This document shows, one piece after another, positions 10,694-19,550 of a stretch of DNA of 64,000 nt. The stretch lies in contig JADLGL010000009.1 of NCBI GenBank assembly GCA_020849325.1, forward strand, positions 17,810-81,809, in the 5' to 3' direction. The stretch comes from Bauldia sp. (GTDB taxonomy: Bacteria > Pseudomonadota > Alphaproteobacteria > Rhizobiales > Kaistiaceae). The translations under genes and the position numbers were made by a program. The number at the start of each line of letters is the position of its first letter. Position 1 is the stretch's first letter. Below the pieces are notes generated by a model. That model saw nothing but the letters and a program-made list of their open reading frames with translations. It was not told the origin of the DNA and did not search any database.

Positions 10694-11251
10694 CTACCCC
10701 GCCCGGAAGGGCAGCACGACGGCGGTGGTCTTGCCGGTGGCGGCGTCGCGGAGGACGAGGCGGAGTTCGTAATCGTCGGGCCGGAGTTCCGGCAGGGTCA
10801 CGGTGAGGACGGCGGAAAACTCCCGCGTCCGGTCCGCGCCCGTGTGTTCCAGCGTCGCGAAATCCCCGACGTCGGCAAGAACGACGCCAGCCCGCGTCGC
10901 GAGTTCGACATCCACCACGATGCGGATGCGGAACGCATCGGCAATGGGCGTCCAGCCGTAACCGACGGGCGCAAGAAGGATGCGAAGGGCGTCGCCGCCG
11001 GCGTAAACGGCGGGTGGCGCGCCGCCGTCATTGCCGACGAAGGCCGCCGTCCGGACGGCGAGCGGCGCCTCGGCCCAGAACAGCTCGACACCGCGATCGA
11101 ATGCCGTCCACGCGGCGCCGGCATCACCCGCCGCTGCCGCGGCTTCCGCCCCGGCAAGCGCATCGGCGGCCTCGCCTGCGGCGGCCGGGCCGGCCGAGAG
11201 TGCCACGAGCGCCGCGAGAATTCCGGCGGGGATGCGGGTACTGGAGCGCAT
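10694..11251 (-). CDS. Predicted secreted protein of unknown function
   Basis: The 185-residue protein has a clear signal peptide (IPAGILAALVALSAGPAAAG, cleavage after AAA). The mature part begins with an Ala-rich helical segment (EAADALAGAEAAAAAGDAGAAW) and then looks beta-rich (FRIRIVVDVELATRAG, VLTVTLPELRPDDYELRLVLRD), reminiscent of an immunoglobulin-like fold. There are no cysteines in the mature part and no catalytic motif I recognise. It ends 5 bp from the convergent vWA gene. It follows the sigma-54 activator gene by 59 bp on the same strand, so it may be cotranscribed with it. Confidence 0.75.
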   Translation of the reverse strand: MRSSTRIPAGILAALVALSAGPAAAGEAADALAGAEAAAAAGDAGAAWTAFDRGVELFWAEAPLAVRTAAFVGNDGGAPPAVYAGGDALRILLAPVGYGWTPIADAFRIRIVVDVELATRAGVVLADVGDFATLEHTGADRTREFSAVLTVTLPELRPDDYELRLVLRDAATGKTTAVVLPFRAG

Positions 11252-11310
11252 GGCGGTCGATCCCGTTGCGGCCGTGCCGACATTCGGCGCGGGCGGTCAC
11301 GGCCGCAAGG

Positions 11311-12684
11311 TCAGACGGCGCCGGCCTTCCAGGCGGAGCGTTTCCGGTAGATCGTCGAGGCGTCGATCGCGAGCGATGCCGCGGCCCGGGCGATGCTGCC
11401 GCCGCAGAGTGCGATGGCGCGCTCGATGATGCGGCGCTCCTCGACCTCGAACGGCAGGATGCCTTCCTCGCTCGCCGCCGCCGGAGCGGCCGTGCCGGCC
11501 CCGCCGGTCGAGGCGACGGCCATGGCGGCATCGACCGGGGCGCCCGGCGCCTCGACCACGAGGCGCCGCATGGCGTTTTCGAGCTCGCGGACATTCCCCG
11601 GCCAGGCGAGGGATTCGAGCGCCGCCACGGCGCCGGCGGCGAGGCGGGGCGGCGCCACGCCGTCGGCTGACGCGTGTTTCGACGCAAAATGCGCGGCGAG
11701 GATTCCGACGTCGCCGCCGCGGGCACGGAGCGGCGGCAGTTCGAGGCGGAGGACGTCGAGGCGGTGGAAGAGGTCGGCGCGGAAGCGGCCGGCCGCGACT
11801 TCCGCGGCGAGGTCGCGGTTGGTCGCGAAGACGAGGCGGATGTCGACGGGGCGCGTCATGGCGTCGCCGAGGCGCTGGACGCGGCCCGACTGGAGGAACC
11901 GCAGCAGCTTGGCCTGAAGCTGCGGTTCGAGTTCGCCGACCTCATCTAGGAAGAGCGTGCCGCCATGGGCGAGCTCGGCAGCACCGGCGCGGTCGTCATG
12001 CGCGCCGGTGAAGGCGCCGCGGACGTGGCCGAAAATCTCGCTCTCGGCGAGCGCGGTGGGGATCGCGGCGCAGTTCACGGCGACGAAGGGCCTCCCCTCC
12101 CCGCCCTCGGCGTGGAGGGCCTCGGCGGCGATCTCCTTGCCGGTGCCGGTTTCGCCGGTGACGAGCACCGGCGCGCGCGAACGGCCGAGCCGGGCGATGC
12201 GCTCATAGACGATGCGCATCGCCGGCGACCGGCCGACGAAGCCGGCGAAGTCGGTGCCGCCCGCCACTGCCATGGGCGGCGGCGATGCGGCGGGGCGCTC
12301 GGCGGGGGCGGCGCGGGTCGCGGCCATGACCGCTTCGAGGCGCTCGATCAGCATCTTGGCGCCGACCGGCTTCGGCAGGAAGTCGGCGGCGCCGGCACGC
12401 ATCGCCTCGACGGCGGCGGTGACGGAGCCGCGGGCGCTCATCGCAATCACGCGCCGGCCGGCCATGCGCCGGACGAGCGCCGCGGCGCCCCCGGCGCCGT
12501 CGACATCGGCCACCACGATCGCGCCGCGGCCGACCGCGAGCGTCTCGGCTTCGGAAGGGTCTCCGCAGGCCACGGCCGTGAACCGATGGCCTGCGGAGCG
12601 GCCGATCTGGTCTGCGAGCGCACGGCGCTGCACCGGATCGGCATCGACGATGAACACCGGCACGGAGGCGGCGGCGGACGGCAT
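11311..12684 (-). CDS. Sigma-54-dependent response regulator, NtrC family
   Basis: The 457-residue protein starts [17 protein letters not shown] receiver domain (residues 1-120) has the acidic pocket, a VVADVDG phospho-acceptor candidate and the conserved PKPV lysine. A central AAA+ domain has Walker A GETGTGKE, the sigma-54 contact loop GAFTGA, and a [10 protein letters not shown] Walker B. A Fis-type helix-turn-helix ends the protein ([19 protein letters not shown]). It would open sigma-54 promoters after phosphorylation. The C-terminal STIYRK form resembles regulators controlling motility, exopolysaccharide or two-component outputs, but the target is unknown. No histidine kinase is adjacent, so it is an orphan regulator. 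The upstream ORF extension to 12735 is less likely. Confidence 0.9.
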   Translation of the reverse strand: MPSAAASVPVFIVDADPVQRRALADQIGRSAGHRFTAVACGDPSEAETLAVGRGAIVVADVDGAGGAAALVRRMAGRRVIAMSARGSVTAAVEAMRAGAADFLPKPVGAKMLIERLEAVMAATRAAPAERPAASPPPMAVAGGTDFAGFVGRSPAMRIVYERIARLGRSRAPVLVTGETGTGKEIAAEALHAEGGEGRPFVAVNCAAIPTALAESEIFGHVRGAFTGAHDDRAGAAELAHGGTLFLDEVGELEPQLQAKLLRFLQSGRVQRLGDAMTRPVDIRLVFATNRDLAAEVAAGRFRADLFHRLDVLRLELPPLRARGGDVGILAAHFASKHASADGVAPPRLAAGAVAALESLAWPGNVRELENAMRRLVVEAPGAPVDAAMAVASTGGAGTAAPAAASEEGILPFEVEERRIIERAIALCGGSIARAAASLAIDASTIYRKRSAWKAGAV

Positions 12685-12815
12685 AATGGCGCTTGCGGCC
12701 CCGGTTACGAGCGTTAATCCACTGTCACCGATCACGGTAAAGAAAGGGTCACCTCGCCAGCCCGGCCAAGCGGTCGCCTTGACCGGCGGGTGCGGTGCCT
12801 CTAGCTGACCGGCCG

Positions 12816-13676
12816 ATGGATCGCCCTCTCCTCCCCGAATTCGTCAGCGGCCTTTCGGAGCTCGCGCCGCGCTACCGCGCGATCCTGAGCGACGTATGGG
12901 GCGTGGTGCACAACGGCCACGCCGCGTTTCCGCCGGCCGTAGAGGCGCTCGCGGCCTATCGCGAGCGTGGCGGGGTGGTCGTCCTCATCACCAACGGGCC
13001 GCGGCCGTCGTGGTCGATCAAGCTGCAGCTCGACAGGCTGGGCGTCGTCCCGGCGGCGTATGACGCCGTCGTTTCTTCAGGCGATCTCGCCGTCGCGATG
13101 CTCGCCACGATGCCGGGCGCGAAAGTGCATCACATCGGGCCGGAGCGCGACTTCGTCGTCTACCGCGACCTCGACGTCCGCCTGACCGGGGCGGACGAAG
13201 CCGATATCGTCTGCTGCACCGGCCTCGACAACGAATACACGGAGATGCCGGCCGACTACGACCAGCGGCTCCAGGCGATGCGGGCACGCGATCTGCCGTT
13301 CCTCTGCGCCAACCCGGACATCTGGGTGGAGATGGGCGACAGGATGATCCCCTGCGCCGGTGCGCTCGCGGAGCGCTACAGCGGCATGGGCGGGCGGACG
13401 ACCATCCTCGGCAAGCCACACCCCGAGATCTATGCGCTGGCGCTGGCGCGGATCGACGAGGCCGCCGGCGAAGCCGTTCCGCGCGGCGACATCCTCGCGA
13501 TCGGCGACGGCGCCCACACGGACGTGCGTGGCGCCAACCGGACCGGGATGCCGGTGCTCTTCATCACCGGCGGCGTCCATGCCGGCGAATATGACGACGA
13601 CCCCGAGCGCATCCGCGGCTTCCTCGCGCGGAGCGAGGTGCGGGCCGACGCCATGATGCCCCGCCTCCTGTGGTGA
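12816..13676 (+). CDS. HAD-superfamily class IIA phosphatase (TIGR01459-like)
   Basis: The 286-residue protein begins MDRPLLPEFVSGLSEL. HAD motif I is SDVWGVVHNG, where the first Asp is the nucleophile and the second catalytic Asp of canonical DxD is replaced by Trp, a feature of this subgroup. Motif II is VLITNGPRPS, and the C-terminal acidic motif is ILAIGDGAHTDVRGAN. It resembles the NagD/phosphoglycolate phosphatase class; the substrate is unknown. The GTG at 12795 is a possible earlier start. The stop overlaps the GTG start of ribF, so the two genes are probably cotranscribed and coupled. Linkage of this HAD protein to ribF is recurrent in alphaproteobacteria and suggests a link to flavin or nucleotide salvage, which is inference. 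Confidence 0.85.
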   Translation: MDRPLLPEFVSGLSELAPRYRAILSDVWGVVHNGHAAFPPAVEALAAYRERGGVVVLITNGPRPSWSIKLQLDRLGVVPAAYDAVVSSGDLAVAMLATMPGAKVHHIGPERDFVVYRDLDVRLTGADEADIVCCTGLDNEYTEMPADYDQRLQAMRARDLPFLCANPDIWVEMGDRMIPCAGALAERYSGMGGRTTILGKPHPEIYALALARIDEAAGEAVPRGDILAIGDGAHTDVRGANRTGMPVLFITGGVHAGEYDDDPERIRGFLARSEVRADAMMPRLLW

Positions 13677-14674
13677 CGACCGCGGTGCAGCTCGTCCGCA
13701 TCGCCGCGTCCGACGGAGCCGCCGTTCCGGCGGCGCATCGCGGGCTGGTGCTCGCGATGGGCAATTTCGACGGGGTCCACAGGGGCCATCAGGCGCTGAT
13801 CGCGGCCGCCGCCACGGAAGCCGCGGCCATCGGCCGGCGCGCCGGCGTCCTCACCTTCGAGCCGCATCCGCGCACCGTCCTCCGGCCCGAGGCGCCGACG
13901 TTCCGCCTCGCGACCTCGGACGCACGGTGCGCGATTGTCGCTTCGCTCGGCATCGATGCGGTGATCGAGCTCCGGTTCGACGCGACCCTTGCCGGGCTCC
14001 CGCCGGAGACGTTCGTCCGCGACATCCTCGCCGGCCGCCTCGGCATTGCGGGGATCGTGGTGGGCGAGGATTTCCGCTTCGGCCACAGGCGCGCCGGCGA
14101 CGTCGCCCTCCTCCGCCGGCTCGGCGCCGAGCTCGGCTTCTTCGTGCGCGGCCTCCCCGCCGTCCTCCGGCCGGATGGCGAGCCGTTTTCGTCCGGGCGC
14201 ATCCGGACGGCCCTTGCCGCGGGCGACATCGATGCCGTCAACGGCATGCTCGGCTATCGCTGGCGCACGTCCGGCCGGGTGATCCACGGCGACAAGCGCG
14301 GCCGGACGATCGGCTACCCCACCGCCAATATCCGCCTCGAAGCCGCTTCGGCGTTGCGGCATGGCATCTATTCGGTGCTCGCGGCCTGGCCGGGCCAGAA
14401 ACCGCGGTCGGCGGTCGCAAGTTTTGGCGTGCGGCCCACCTTCGGCTCGGCCCTGATGCCGCTCCTCGAAGTCCACGTCTTCGATTTCGACGGAGACCTC
14501 TACGATCGCGAGCTGACGGCGATCTTCCTCGCCTGGCTCCGCCCGGAGGAGCGTTTCGACGGGATCGAATCGCTCGTGCGGCAGATCGACCGCGATGCCG
14601 CGAGCGCGCGCGCGATCAATGCCGCGGCGGGGCCGGGATCGGCCATCGACCGGGCGCTCGACGACGCGCTCTAG
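13670..14674 (+). CDS. ribF: Bifunctional riboflavin kinase / FAD synthetase
   Basis: The 334-residue protein has an N-terminal nucleotidyltransferase domain with GNFDGVHRGHQ (HxGH-like motif) that adenylates FMN, and a C-terminal flavokinase domain with GDKRGRTIGYPTANI, which binds ATP and riboflavin. The pair makes FMN and FAD. The ORF starts at GTG 13670, overlapping the stop of the HAD gene; GTG 13673 is an alternative start in the same frame. The C-terminus (RQIDRDAASARAI) matches family length. The gene is followed by a separate promoter for a lipoprotein. Confidence 0.94.
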   Translation: MVTTAVQLVRIAASDGAAVPAAHRGLVLAMGNFDGVHRGHQALIAAAATEAAAIGRRAGVLTFEPHPRTVLRPEAPTFRLATSDARCAIVASLGIDAVIELRFDATLAGLPPETFVRDILAGRLGIAGIVVGEDFRFGHRRAGDVALLRRLGAELGFFVRGLPAVLRPDGEPFSSGRIRTALAAGDIDAVNGMLGYRWRTSGRVIHGDKRGRTIGYPTANIRLEAASALRHGIYSVLAAWPGQKPRSAVASFGVRPTFGSALMPLLEVHVFDFDGDLYDRELTAIFLAWLRPEERFDGIESLVRQIDRDAASARAINAAAGPGSAIDRALDDAL

Positions 14675-14688
14675 GTCAGCGCAAGCGG

Positions 14689-14717
14689 TTGCCGCAAAAC
14701 GCGCCATTGCCTAAAAT
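14689..14717 (+). promoter_or_regulatory. Predicted sigma-70 promoter of the lipoprotein gene
   Basis: TTGCCG (14689-14694) is separated by exactly 17 bp from TAAAAT (14712-14717), 77 bp upstream of the lipoprotein ATG. Both hexamers are good matches to TTGACA/TATAAT. Confidence 0.6.
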
Positions 14718-14793
14718 CAGCCGCGGTGATGCGGCAACAGCATCGCGACGGTCGCCGCTTCGAAGCAGCGGCGGCAAACGAGGGAAAGCCCGG

Positions 14794-15054
14794 ATGATCT
14801 TCGAGCGCGCGCTGAGGAACACGCTCATTCGTGGCGGCCTCGTGGTCGTCCTCGCAGCGGGCCTTGCCGGATGCGGCACGACCTACGGCACCGGCGTCGG
14901 CACCACCGCGCAGACGCTCAAGGACATGACGAACCTCCTGAACCTCCGGGGCGGCGAGCCGATCAGCTACCAGCCGCTGCCGGGCGTCGTGGTGCCCCCC
15001 TGCGTCAACGACCCGGTCCCCTGCCCCCTGCCGCCGCCCCAGCCTGCGCCGTAG
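14794..15054 (+). CDS. Small Pro-rich lipoprotein
   Basis: The 86-residue protein reads MIFERALRNTLIRGGLVVVL followed by the lipobox LAGC (lipidated Cys near residue 27). The mature part is short, beginning GTTYGTGVGTTAQTLKDMTNLLNL, and ends in a Pro-rich tail with two cysteines (VVVPPCVNDPVPCPLPPPQPAP). The supplied track hides it inside a 375-aa ORF whose first part is ribF antisense frame. It was placed at the ATG at 14794 because the hydrophobic signal sequence begins there. No family name is recognised; several alphaproteobacteria have such small outer-membrane lipoproteins. Confidence 0.8.
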   Translation: MIFERALRNTLIRGGLVVVLAAGLAGCGTTYGTGVGTTAQTLKDMTNLLNLRGGEPISYQPLPGVVVPPCVNDPVPCPLPPPQPAP

Positions 15055-15183
15055 GCAGGCAACTCAATCGGACAACTCCCAGATACGCTCCGACTGCCTC
15101 TCCCCGTGCGGGGCGAGGGAGCAGGTGCAGGGTCGGCTACGGCGGCAGGAAACCGTCGGAGGATGCTACCCTGCCGGCGGCAG

Positions 15184-15819
15184 TCACGGCCGGGCGAAGG
15201 CCCTTCGCTCGGCCTCGCATTCGGGCCGGCACCAGCAGCCTTCGATGTGATCGTCGACGATCCCGACGGCCTGCATGAAGGCGTAGACCGTGGTCGGTCC
15301 GACGAAGGACCATCCCCGTTTCCGGAGCGCTTTCGAGAGGGCGGTCGATTCCGCCGTCTTCGGCATCGCCATCAGCGTGCCGAAGTCGAGGCGTTCCGGG
15401 CGGTCGGCGGGCTTCGGCTCAAAGCTCCAGACGAAGGCGGCGAGGGAGCCCGCTTCGGCACGGAGTGCCTGCAGCCGCTTCGCGTTGTTGATCACCGATT
15501 CGATCTTGCCGCGGTGGCGGACGATGCCGGCATCACCGAGAAGGCGCTCGACGTCGGCCGGGCCGAACGCCGCCACGCGGTCCGCGTCGAAGCCCGCGAA
15601 GGCGCGCCGGAACGCCTCGCGCTTCCGGAGGATGGTCAGCCACGACAGGCCGGACTGAAACCCTTCGAGGCAGATCTTCTCGAAGAGGCGCGTGTCGTCC
15701 GCGGTCGGGCGGCCCCATTCGGCGTGATGGTAGGCCTGGTACTCCGGGATGGCGCCGTGCCAGCGGCACGAACAGCGGCCATCCGTCTCGCGCAGGAGGC
15801 CGTCCGCGAGGACCGCCAC
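15184..15819 (-). CDS. tag: DNA-3-methyladenine glycosylase I
   Basis: The 211-residue enzyme removes 3-methyladenine from DNA in base-excision repair. The family pattern is complete: RCSCRWHG near the N-terminus, then YQAYHHAEWGRPTADDTRLFEKICLEGFQSGLSWLTIL, containing the catalytic Glu region, and a C-terminal DHIEGCWC zinc-snap (His and Cys). The start is GTG at 15819, 7 bp after the malate synthase stop on the same strand. An operon with aceB is positional only and does not imply a functional link. Confidence 0.93.
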   Translation of the reverse strand: MAVLADGLLRETDGRCSCRWHGAIPEYQAYHHAEWGRPTADDTRLFEKICLEGFQSGLSWLTILRKREAFRRAFAGFDADRVAAFGPADVERLLGDAGIVRHRGKIESVINNAKRLQALRAEAGSLAAFVWSFEPKPADRPERLDFGTLMAMPKTAESTALSKALRKRGWSFVGPTTVYAFMQAVGIVDDHIEGCWCRPECEAERRAFARP

Positions 15820-15826
15820 GACCGCC

Positions 15827-17434
15827 TCAGGCGATCATGCGGTAGGCGGCGAGCGTCATGAACGGCTCCAGCGTCTCCGCGACGCTGAGCGAGCGGAACA
15901 GCGCCACCGCCTCCGGGAAGCGGCCGGCCCTGTAGGCATCGGCGCCGATCTCCTCCTCGACCTTGGTCATCTCTTCCTTGAGGCACTGGTCGAGGAATTG
16001 CGGCGTCGCCCGGCGGCCGTCGGCAAGGCTCGCGCGGAAGCGGAGCTGCTGCCAGACCTGGGCGCGGCTGATCTCGGCGAGCGAGGCGTCCTCGACGATG
16101 TGGTCGATCGGCACCGCGCCGCGGCCGCTGAGCCAGCCTTCGAGATATGTCACGGACGTGCGGACGTTGTCGCGGAAGCCGCCGGGCGTCCGGATGCCGT
16201 CGTGCACTTCGAGGAGGTCGTCCTGCGTGGGCGCGACGTCGTCGCGGCGGACGCCGAGCTGGTTCGGGCCGGGCATGAAGCGGTCGAACGCCTCGCGCGC
16301 GACGGGGATCAGGGCGGGGTGGATCACCCAGGTGCCGTCATGCCCCGCCTTCGCCTCGCGTTCCTTGTCGGCCTTGATCTCGGCCATAGCGCGGTCCTTC
16401 AGCACCGGGTCGGCGCCGTCGGGAATGAAGGCCGACATGCCGCCGATGGCGAACGTGCCGCGGCGGTGGCAGGTCTTGATGAGGAGGTCGGAATAGGCCT
16501 TGAGGAATGCGTCGCCCATGTCGACCTGGGAACGATCTGGCAGGAGGTAGGCCGGCGTGCTCCGGAACGTCTTCAGGAGCGAGAAGATGTAGTCCCAGCG
16601 GCCGCAGTTGAGGCCGGCCATGTGATCGCGGAGCTCGTAGATGATCTCGTCCATCTCGAACGCCGCCGGCAGCGTCTCGATGTGGACGGTGGCGCGGATG
16701 GTGCCGCGCGGCAGAGCGAGCGCATCCTCGGCGAAGGTGAACACCTGGTTCCACCACCGCGCCTCGAGATGGCTCTCGAGCTTCGGCAGGTAGAAATAGG
16801 GCCGCGACCCGGCCGCCACGGCGCGGGCGGCGCCGTGGAACACGGCAAGGCCGAAATCGACGAGCGCGCCCGACATCTCCTCGCCGTCGACGACGATGTG
16901 CGCCTCCGGCAGGTGCAGTCCGCGCGGGCGCGTCATCAGGACGGCCGGGGTGGCGGAAAGGGCGATCGCCGTCCCGGTGGCCGGGTCCGTCGCGGTCAGC
17001 GTGCCGAGCCAGCGGTCGCGGAGGTTGAGCTGGCCTTCGATCAGGTTGGCGAAGGTGGGGGCGAGGCTGTCCTCGAAGTCCGCCATGAAGGTGCGGGCGC
17101 CCGAATTGAGGCCGCGGACGAGCGTCAGCCGGTCGACCGGGCCGGCGAGCTCGACCCGGCGATCGGCGATCTCGGCGGGCATTTCGGCGACGACCCAGTC
17201 AGCTTGGCGGATGGCCTTGGTCTCGGGCCGGAAATCGGGGAGTTCGCCGCGGTCGAAGCGCGCCTGGCGGGCGAAGCGCTCGGACAGGAGGTCGAGCCGC
17301 TGGACGTCGAACTGGCGATGGAGCGCGGCGAGGAATTCGAGGGCCGGGGTGGTGAGGACCTCGTCGTAGCGCGGGCCTTCCGGACCGGTGACGACAAGGC
17401 CGCGAACCGGTGCTGCGTTCTCAGCGATGGTCAT
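15827..17434 (-). CDS. aceB: Malate synthase A (glyoxylate shunt)
   Basis: The 535-residue protein, the length of isoform A, condenses glyoxylate with acetyl-CoA to malate. Diagnostic stretches are SGARTFMADFEDSLAPT, TRPRGLHLPEAHI and LRDHMAGLNCGRWDYIFS. The start MTIAENAAPVRG was taken; the upstream MTHSAHAI extension covers the intergenic region. Isocitrate lyase is not in the window, so the other shunt enzyme is encoded elsewhere. The DUF3422 gene lies 71 bp upstream on the same strand. No clear promoter was recognised in that gap. Confidence 0.95.
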   Translation of the reverse strand: MTIAENAAPVRGLVVTGPEGPRYDEVLTTPALEFLAALHRQFDVQRLDLLSERFARQARFDRGELPDFRPETKAIRQADWVVAEMPAEIADRRVELAGPVDRLTLVRGLNSGARTFMADFEDSLAPTFANLIEGQLNLRDRWLGTLTATDPATGTAIALSATPAVLMTRPRGLHLPEAHIVVDGEEMSGALVDFGLAVFHGAARAVAAGSRPYFYLPKLESHLEARWWNQVFTFAEDALALPRGTIRATVHIETLPAAFEMDEIIYELRDHMAGLNCGRWDYIFSLLKTFRSTPAYLLPDRSQVDMGDAFLKAYSDLLIKTCHRRGTFAIGGMSAFIPDGADPVLKDRAMAEIKADKEREAKAGHDGTWVIHPALIPVAREAFDRFMPGPNQLGVRRDDVAPTQDDLLEVHDGIRTPGGFRDNVRTSVTYLEGWLSGRGAVPIDHIVEDASLAEISRAQVWQQLRFRASLADGRRATPQFLDQCLKEEMTKVEEEIGADAYRAGRFPEAVALFRSLSVAETLEPFMTLAAYRMIA

Positions 17435-17505
17435 CAGAGTTCCCGCACGGCGCCCGTCACAGGCGCGTTCTGCCGGGATGCTTGGTATCGCATGGGCAGA
17501 ATGCG

Positions 17506-18837
17506 TCAATGCCTGCCGGACTCGTCCTCGTCGTCATGCCCGCCATGGCGGGCCCTGAGACGGCGGACGAACCACCAGATGCCGAGGACGACGGGCGGCA
17601 CGGCGATGGCGGTGACGAGATAACGATCGACCCAGCCGGCCGATTCGGCGCCGGCGGCGAGGTAGGAAACGAGGCCGACGACGTAGTAGCTGACCGCTGC
17701 GACCGAAAGTCCTTCCACCCATTGCTGGAGCCGGAACTGCATCCTGGCGCGCCGGTTCAGCGAGGAGAGCAGCTCCCGGTTCTGCTGTTCGAGCTCGACC
17801 TCGATGCGGGTTCGCAGGAGATTCGCCGCGCGGCCGATGCGGATCGATAGTTCCTGCTGCCGCGCCTCGACGTTCTGGCAGGTGCGCATCGCCGGCGCCA
17901 TGCGGCGCTCGAGGAAGGAGCTCCACCGCGTGTAGCCGTCGAGCGCGCTTTCGCGGATCGACCGCAGGCGCAGCTTCACGATCTCGTCGTAGGCGCGGCT
18001 GGCGCCGAAGCGGAACGAGGAGAGCGCCACCTCCATCTCGACCTCGGCGGCGAGCTCGGTGACCCTGCCGAGGAGCATGCGGTTGGCGTTGAGGTCCGGC
18101 GTGGTGCTCATCTTCTGGATCGTGTCCTGGAGCGCCATCTCGATCCGGGCGATGGCCGGCTGCAGGCGCCGCGCCTCGGGGAGGCCGAGGAGCGCGAGCG
18201 TCCGGTAGGTTTCGAGCTCGATGAGCCGCTGCACCAGGGCGCCGACCTCGTGCGGGTAGAGGCCGCGGTCGACGACGAGGATGCGCGTGAGCCCGTCGGC
18301 GCGGAGCTTGAAATCCGTCGCGCCGATGGCGCGGCCGTCGCGCATCGTCGACACCGCGGTGGAGCCGGGGTCGAGGCCGTGGAGGAGCGCCTCGGCCGGG
18401 GCGTCGTCCTTCACGAGGTCGAGGCGCAGGGCGACGAGCAGCGGCCCCGGCTGGCGGAACGGCATGCCGAGAAGGTCGTCGAGCGTCAGGGGGTTGCCGG
18501 GGTCGTTGCCGGGGCAGTCCCAGGTGTAGGTCGTGATCTCGGAATGCGTCTCCCAGCGGAGGCGGACCGCGCCGATCCAGACGATGTGCTGATTGGCGTG
18601 CTCGTCCGGCGCCCGGAGGCCGAGCGCCGCGCAGCGCCGGAAGAGGTCCTCGCGTGCGAGCCCGGTGCTCACGGCGTCGGTCGAGAAGGCGTAGTGGAGC
18701 ACCAGGCGCGGCGTCGTCATCACCTGGAACGGCCGGGCATGGATCTCGCGCAGCACGAGGTCGCGCATCGGGTGCTGGACGAGCGACTGGCGCGCCGTCC
18801 CCGAAACCATGCCGCCCGTGCGGCTGTCGCCGTCCAT
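17506..18837 (-). CDS. DUF3422 family membrane protein
   Basis: The 443-residue protein begins MDGDSRTGGMVSG and has the DUF3422 N-terminal motif VLREIHARPFQVMTTPRLVLHYAF. The middle section is helical and likely coiled-coil (LIELETYRTLALLGLPEARRLQPAIARIEMALQ, RRMAPAMRTCQNVEARQQELSIRIGRAANLLRTRIEVELEQQN). Two C-terminal transmembrane helices (WVEGLSVAAVSYYVVGLVSYLA and LVTAIAVPPVVLGIWWFVRR) are followed by a charged cytoplasmic tail. The architecture resembles a membrane-anchored cytoplasmic sensor or scaffold. The function of the family is unknown to me. It is divergent from the TetR gene, with 140 bp between. Confidence 0.88.
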   Translation of the reverse strand: MDGDSRTGGMVSGTARQSLVQHPMRDLVLREIHARPFQVMTTPRLVLHYAFSTDAVSTGLAREDLFRRCAALGLRAPDEHANQHIVWIGAVRLRWETHSEITTYTWDCPGNDPGNPLTLDDLLGMPFRQPGPLLVALRLDLVKDDAPAEALLHGLDPGSTAVSTMRDGRAIGATDFKLRADGLTRILVVDRGLYPHEVGALVQRLIELETYRTLALLGLPEARRLQPAIARIEMALQDTIQKMSTTPDLNANRMLLGRVTELAAEVEMEVALSSFRFGASRAYDEIVKLRLRSIRESALDGYTRWSSFLERRMAPAMRTCQNVEARQQELSIRIGRAANLLRTRIEVELEQQNRELLSSLNRRARMQFRLQQWVEGLSVAAVSYYVVGLVSYLAAGAESAGWVDRYLVTAIAVPPVVLGIWWFVRRLRARHGGHDDEDESGRH

Positions 18838-18941
18838 CACGCATCTCTCCGCCAACCGGCGCGATTTGTGCGCCGGGGCGGCGCGGGAATCCAGCGCAGC
18901 CGGGCAAAAAATGCTGGCCCCGCCGGGCGCGGACCGCAGTT

Positions 18942-18977
18942 ATTTACACCCGTGTAAATTTACACTATAGTGTAAAT
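18942..18977 (+). promoter_or_regulatory. Double palindromic operator overlapping the promoter of the TetR gene
   Basis: Two adjacent palindromes share a base: ATTTACAC-CC-GTGTAAAT (18942-18959) and the perfect 20-bp ATTTACACTATAGTGTAAAT (18958-18977). The first holds a -35 TTTACA (18943-18948) and the second a -10 TATAGT (18966-18971), separated by 17 bp. The predicted start then falls at about 18978, which is the A of the ATG. Binding of the TetR product here would block its own promoter. Confidence 0.82.
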
Positions 18978-19550
18978 ATGAGCCCGAGCCGAACCGAACG
19001 ATCCCGTTCGCTGATCCTCGACGCCGCGGACGCGCTGTTCCGGGCGCGAGGCATCACGGCCGTCTCGGTCGAGGAGATCGCCCAGGCCGCGGGGCTGACG
19101 CGGAAGACGGTGTACAATCTCTTCGCCGCCAAGGAGGCGATCGCGCTTGCGCTGGTGGCGCGGGTGGAGGCCGGCGACGCCGGCTACCGCGCCCGGATGG
19201 CGGCCGGCGACGACGCCCGCACCCTCCTCGAAACCGTGTTTCTCGACAGCGCCGGCTGGTGCCTCGCCAATCCGGCGCTGGCGCGCATCGCGCTTGCGCC
19301 GCCGACCCCGCCGTCACTCGAGCCGCCGGAAGGGCGGCCGTCCTTTCAGCGGCTCGTGACGGACATACTCCGCCTCGGCCAGGCGGAGGGCACCATCCGG
19401 CGGGACGAGGACGCAGCCTTCATGGCGCTCGTCCTTCTCGGCGCCTACGCGCAGGCAATGCTCGCCATGCTCGGCGGCGGCCGTTTCGGTGCCGCCGACA
19501 TCAGCCACCTCCTCCGCCTCGTCGTCGAGGGCATCGGCGAACGACCGTGA
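18978..19550 (+). CDS. TetR/AcrR family transcriptional regulator
   Basis: The 190-residue protein has the TetR N-terminal helix-turn-helix: LILDAADALFRARGITAVSVEEIAQAAGLTRKTVYNLFAAKEAI. The C-terminal ligand domain is Ala/Leu-rich and family-unspecific. The start ATG directly abuts a perfect palindrome, with no room for a Shine-Dalgarno sequence, and the predicted transcription start coincides with the ATG, so the mRNA is likely leaderless. Negative autoregulation through the two palindromes is inferred. The stop overlaps the next gene (GTGA), a DUF4336 protein, which is therefore a likely regulated partner. DUF3422, divergent on the other side, could also be a target. Confidence 0.9.
   Translation: MSPSRTERSRSLILDAADALFRARGITAVSVEEIAQAAGLTRKTVYNLFAAKEAIALALVARVEAGDAGYRARMAAGDDARTLLETVFLDSAGWCLANPALARIALAPPTPPSLEPPEGRPSFQRLVTDILRLGQAEGTIRRDEDAAFMALVLLGAYAQAMLAMLGGGRFGAADISHLLRLVVEGIGERP

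Noticed and set aside
13927-15054. 375-aa plus-strand ORF spanning ribF and the lipoprotein
   Set aside because: Only its last 86 codons, from the ATG at 14794, form a credible gene; the first part is a shifted frame of ribF.
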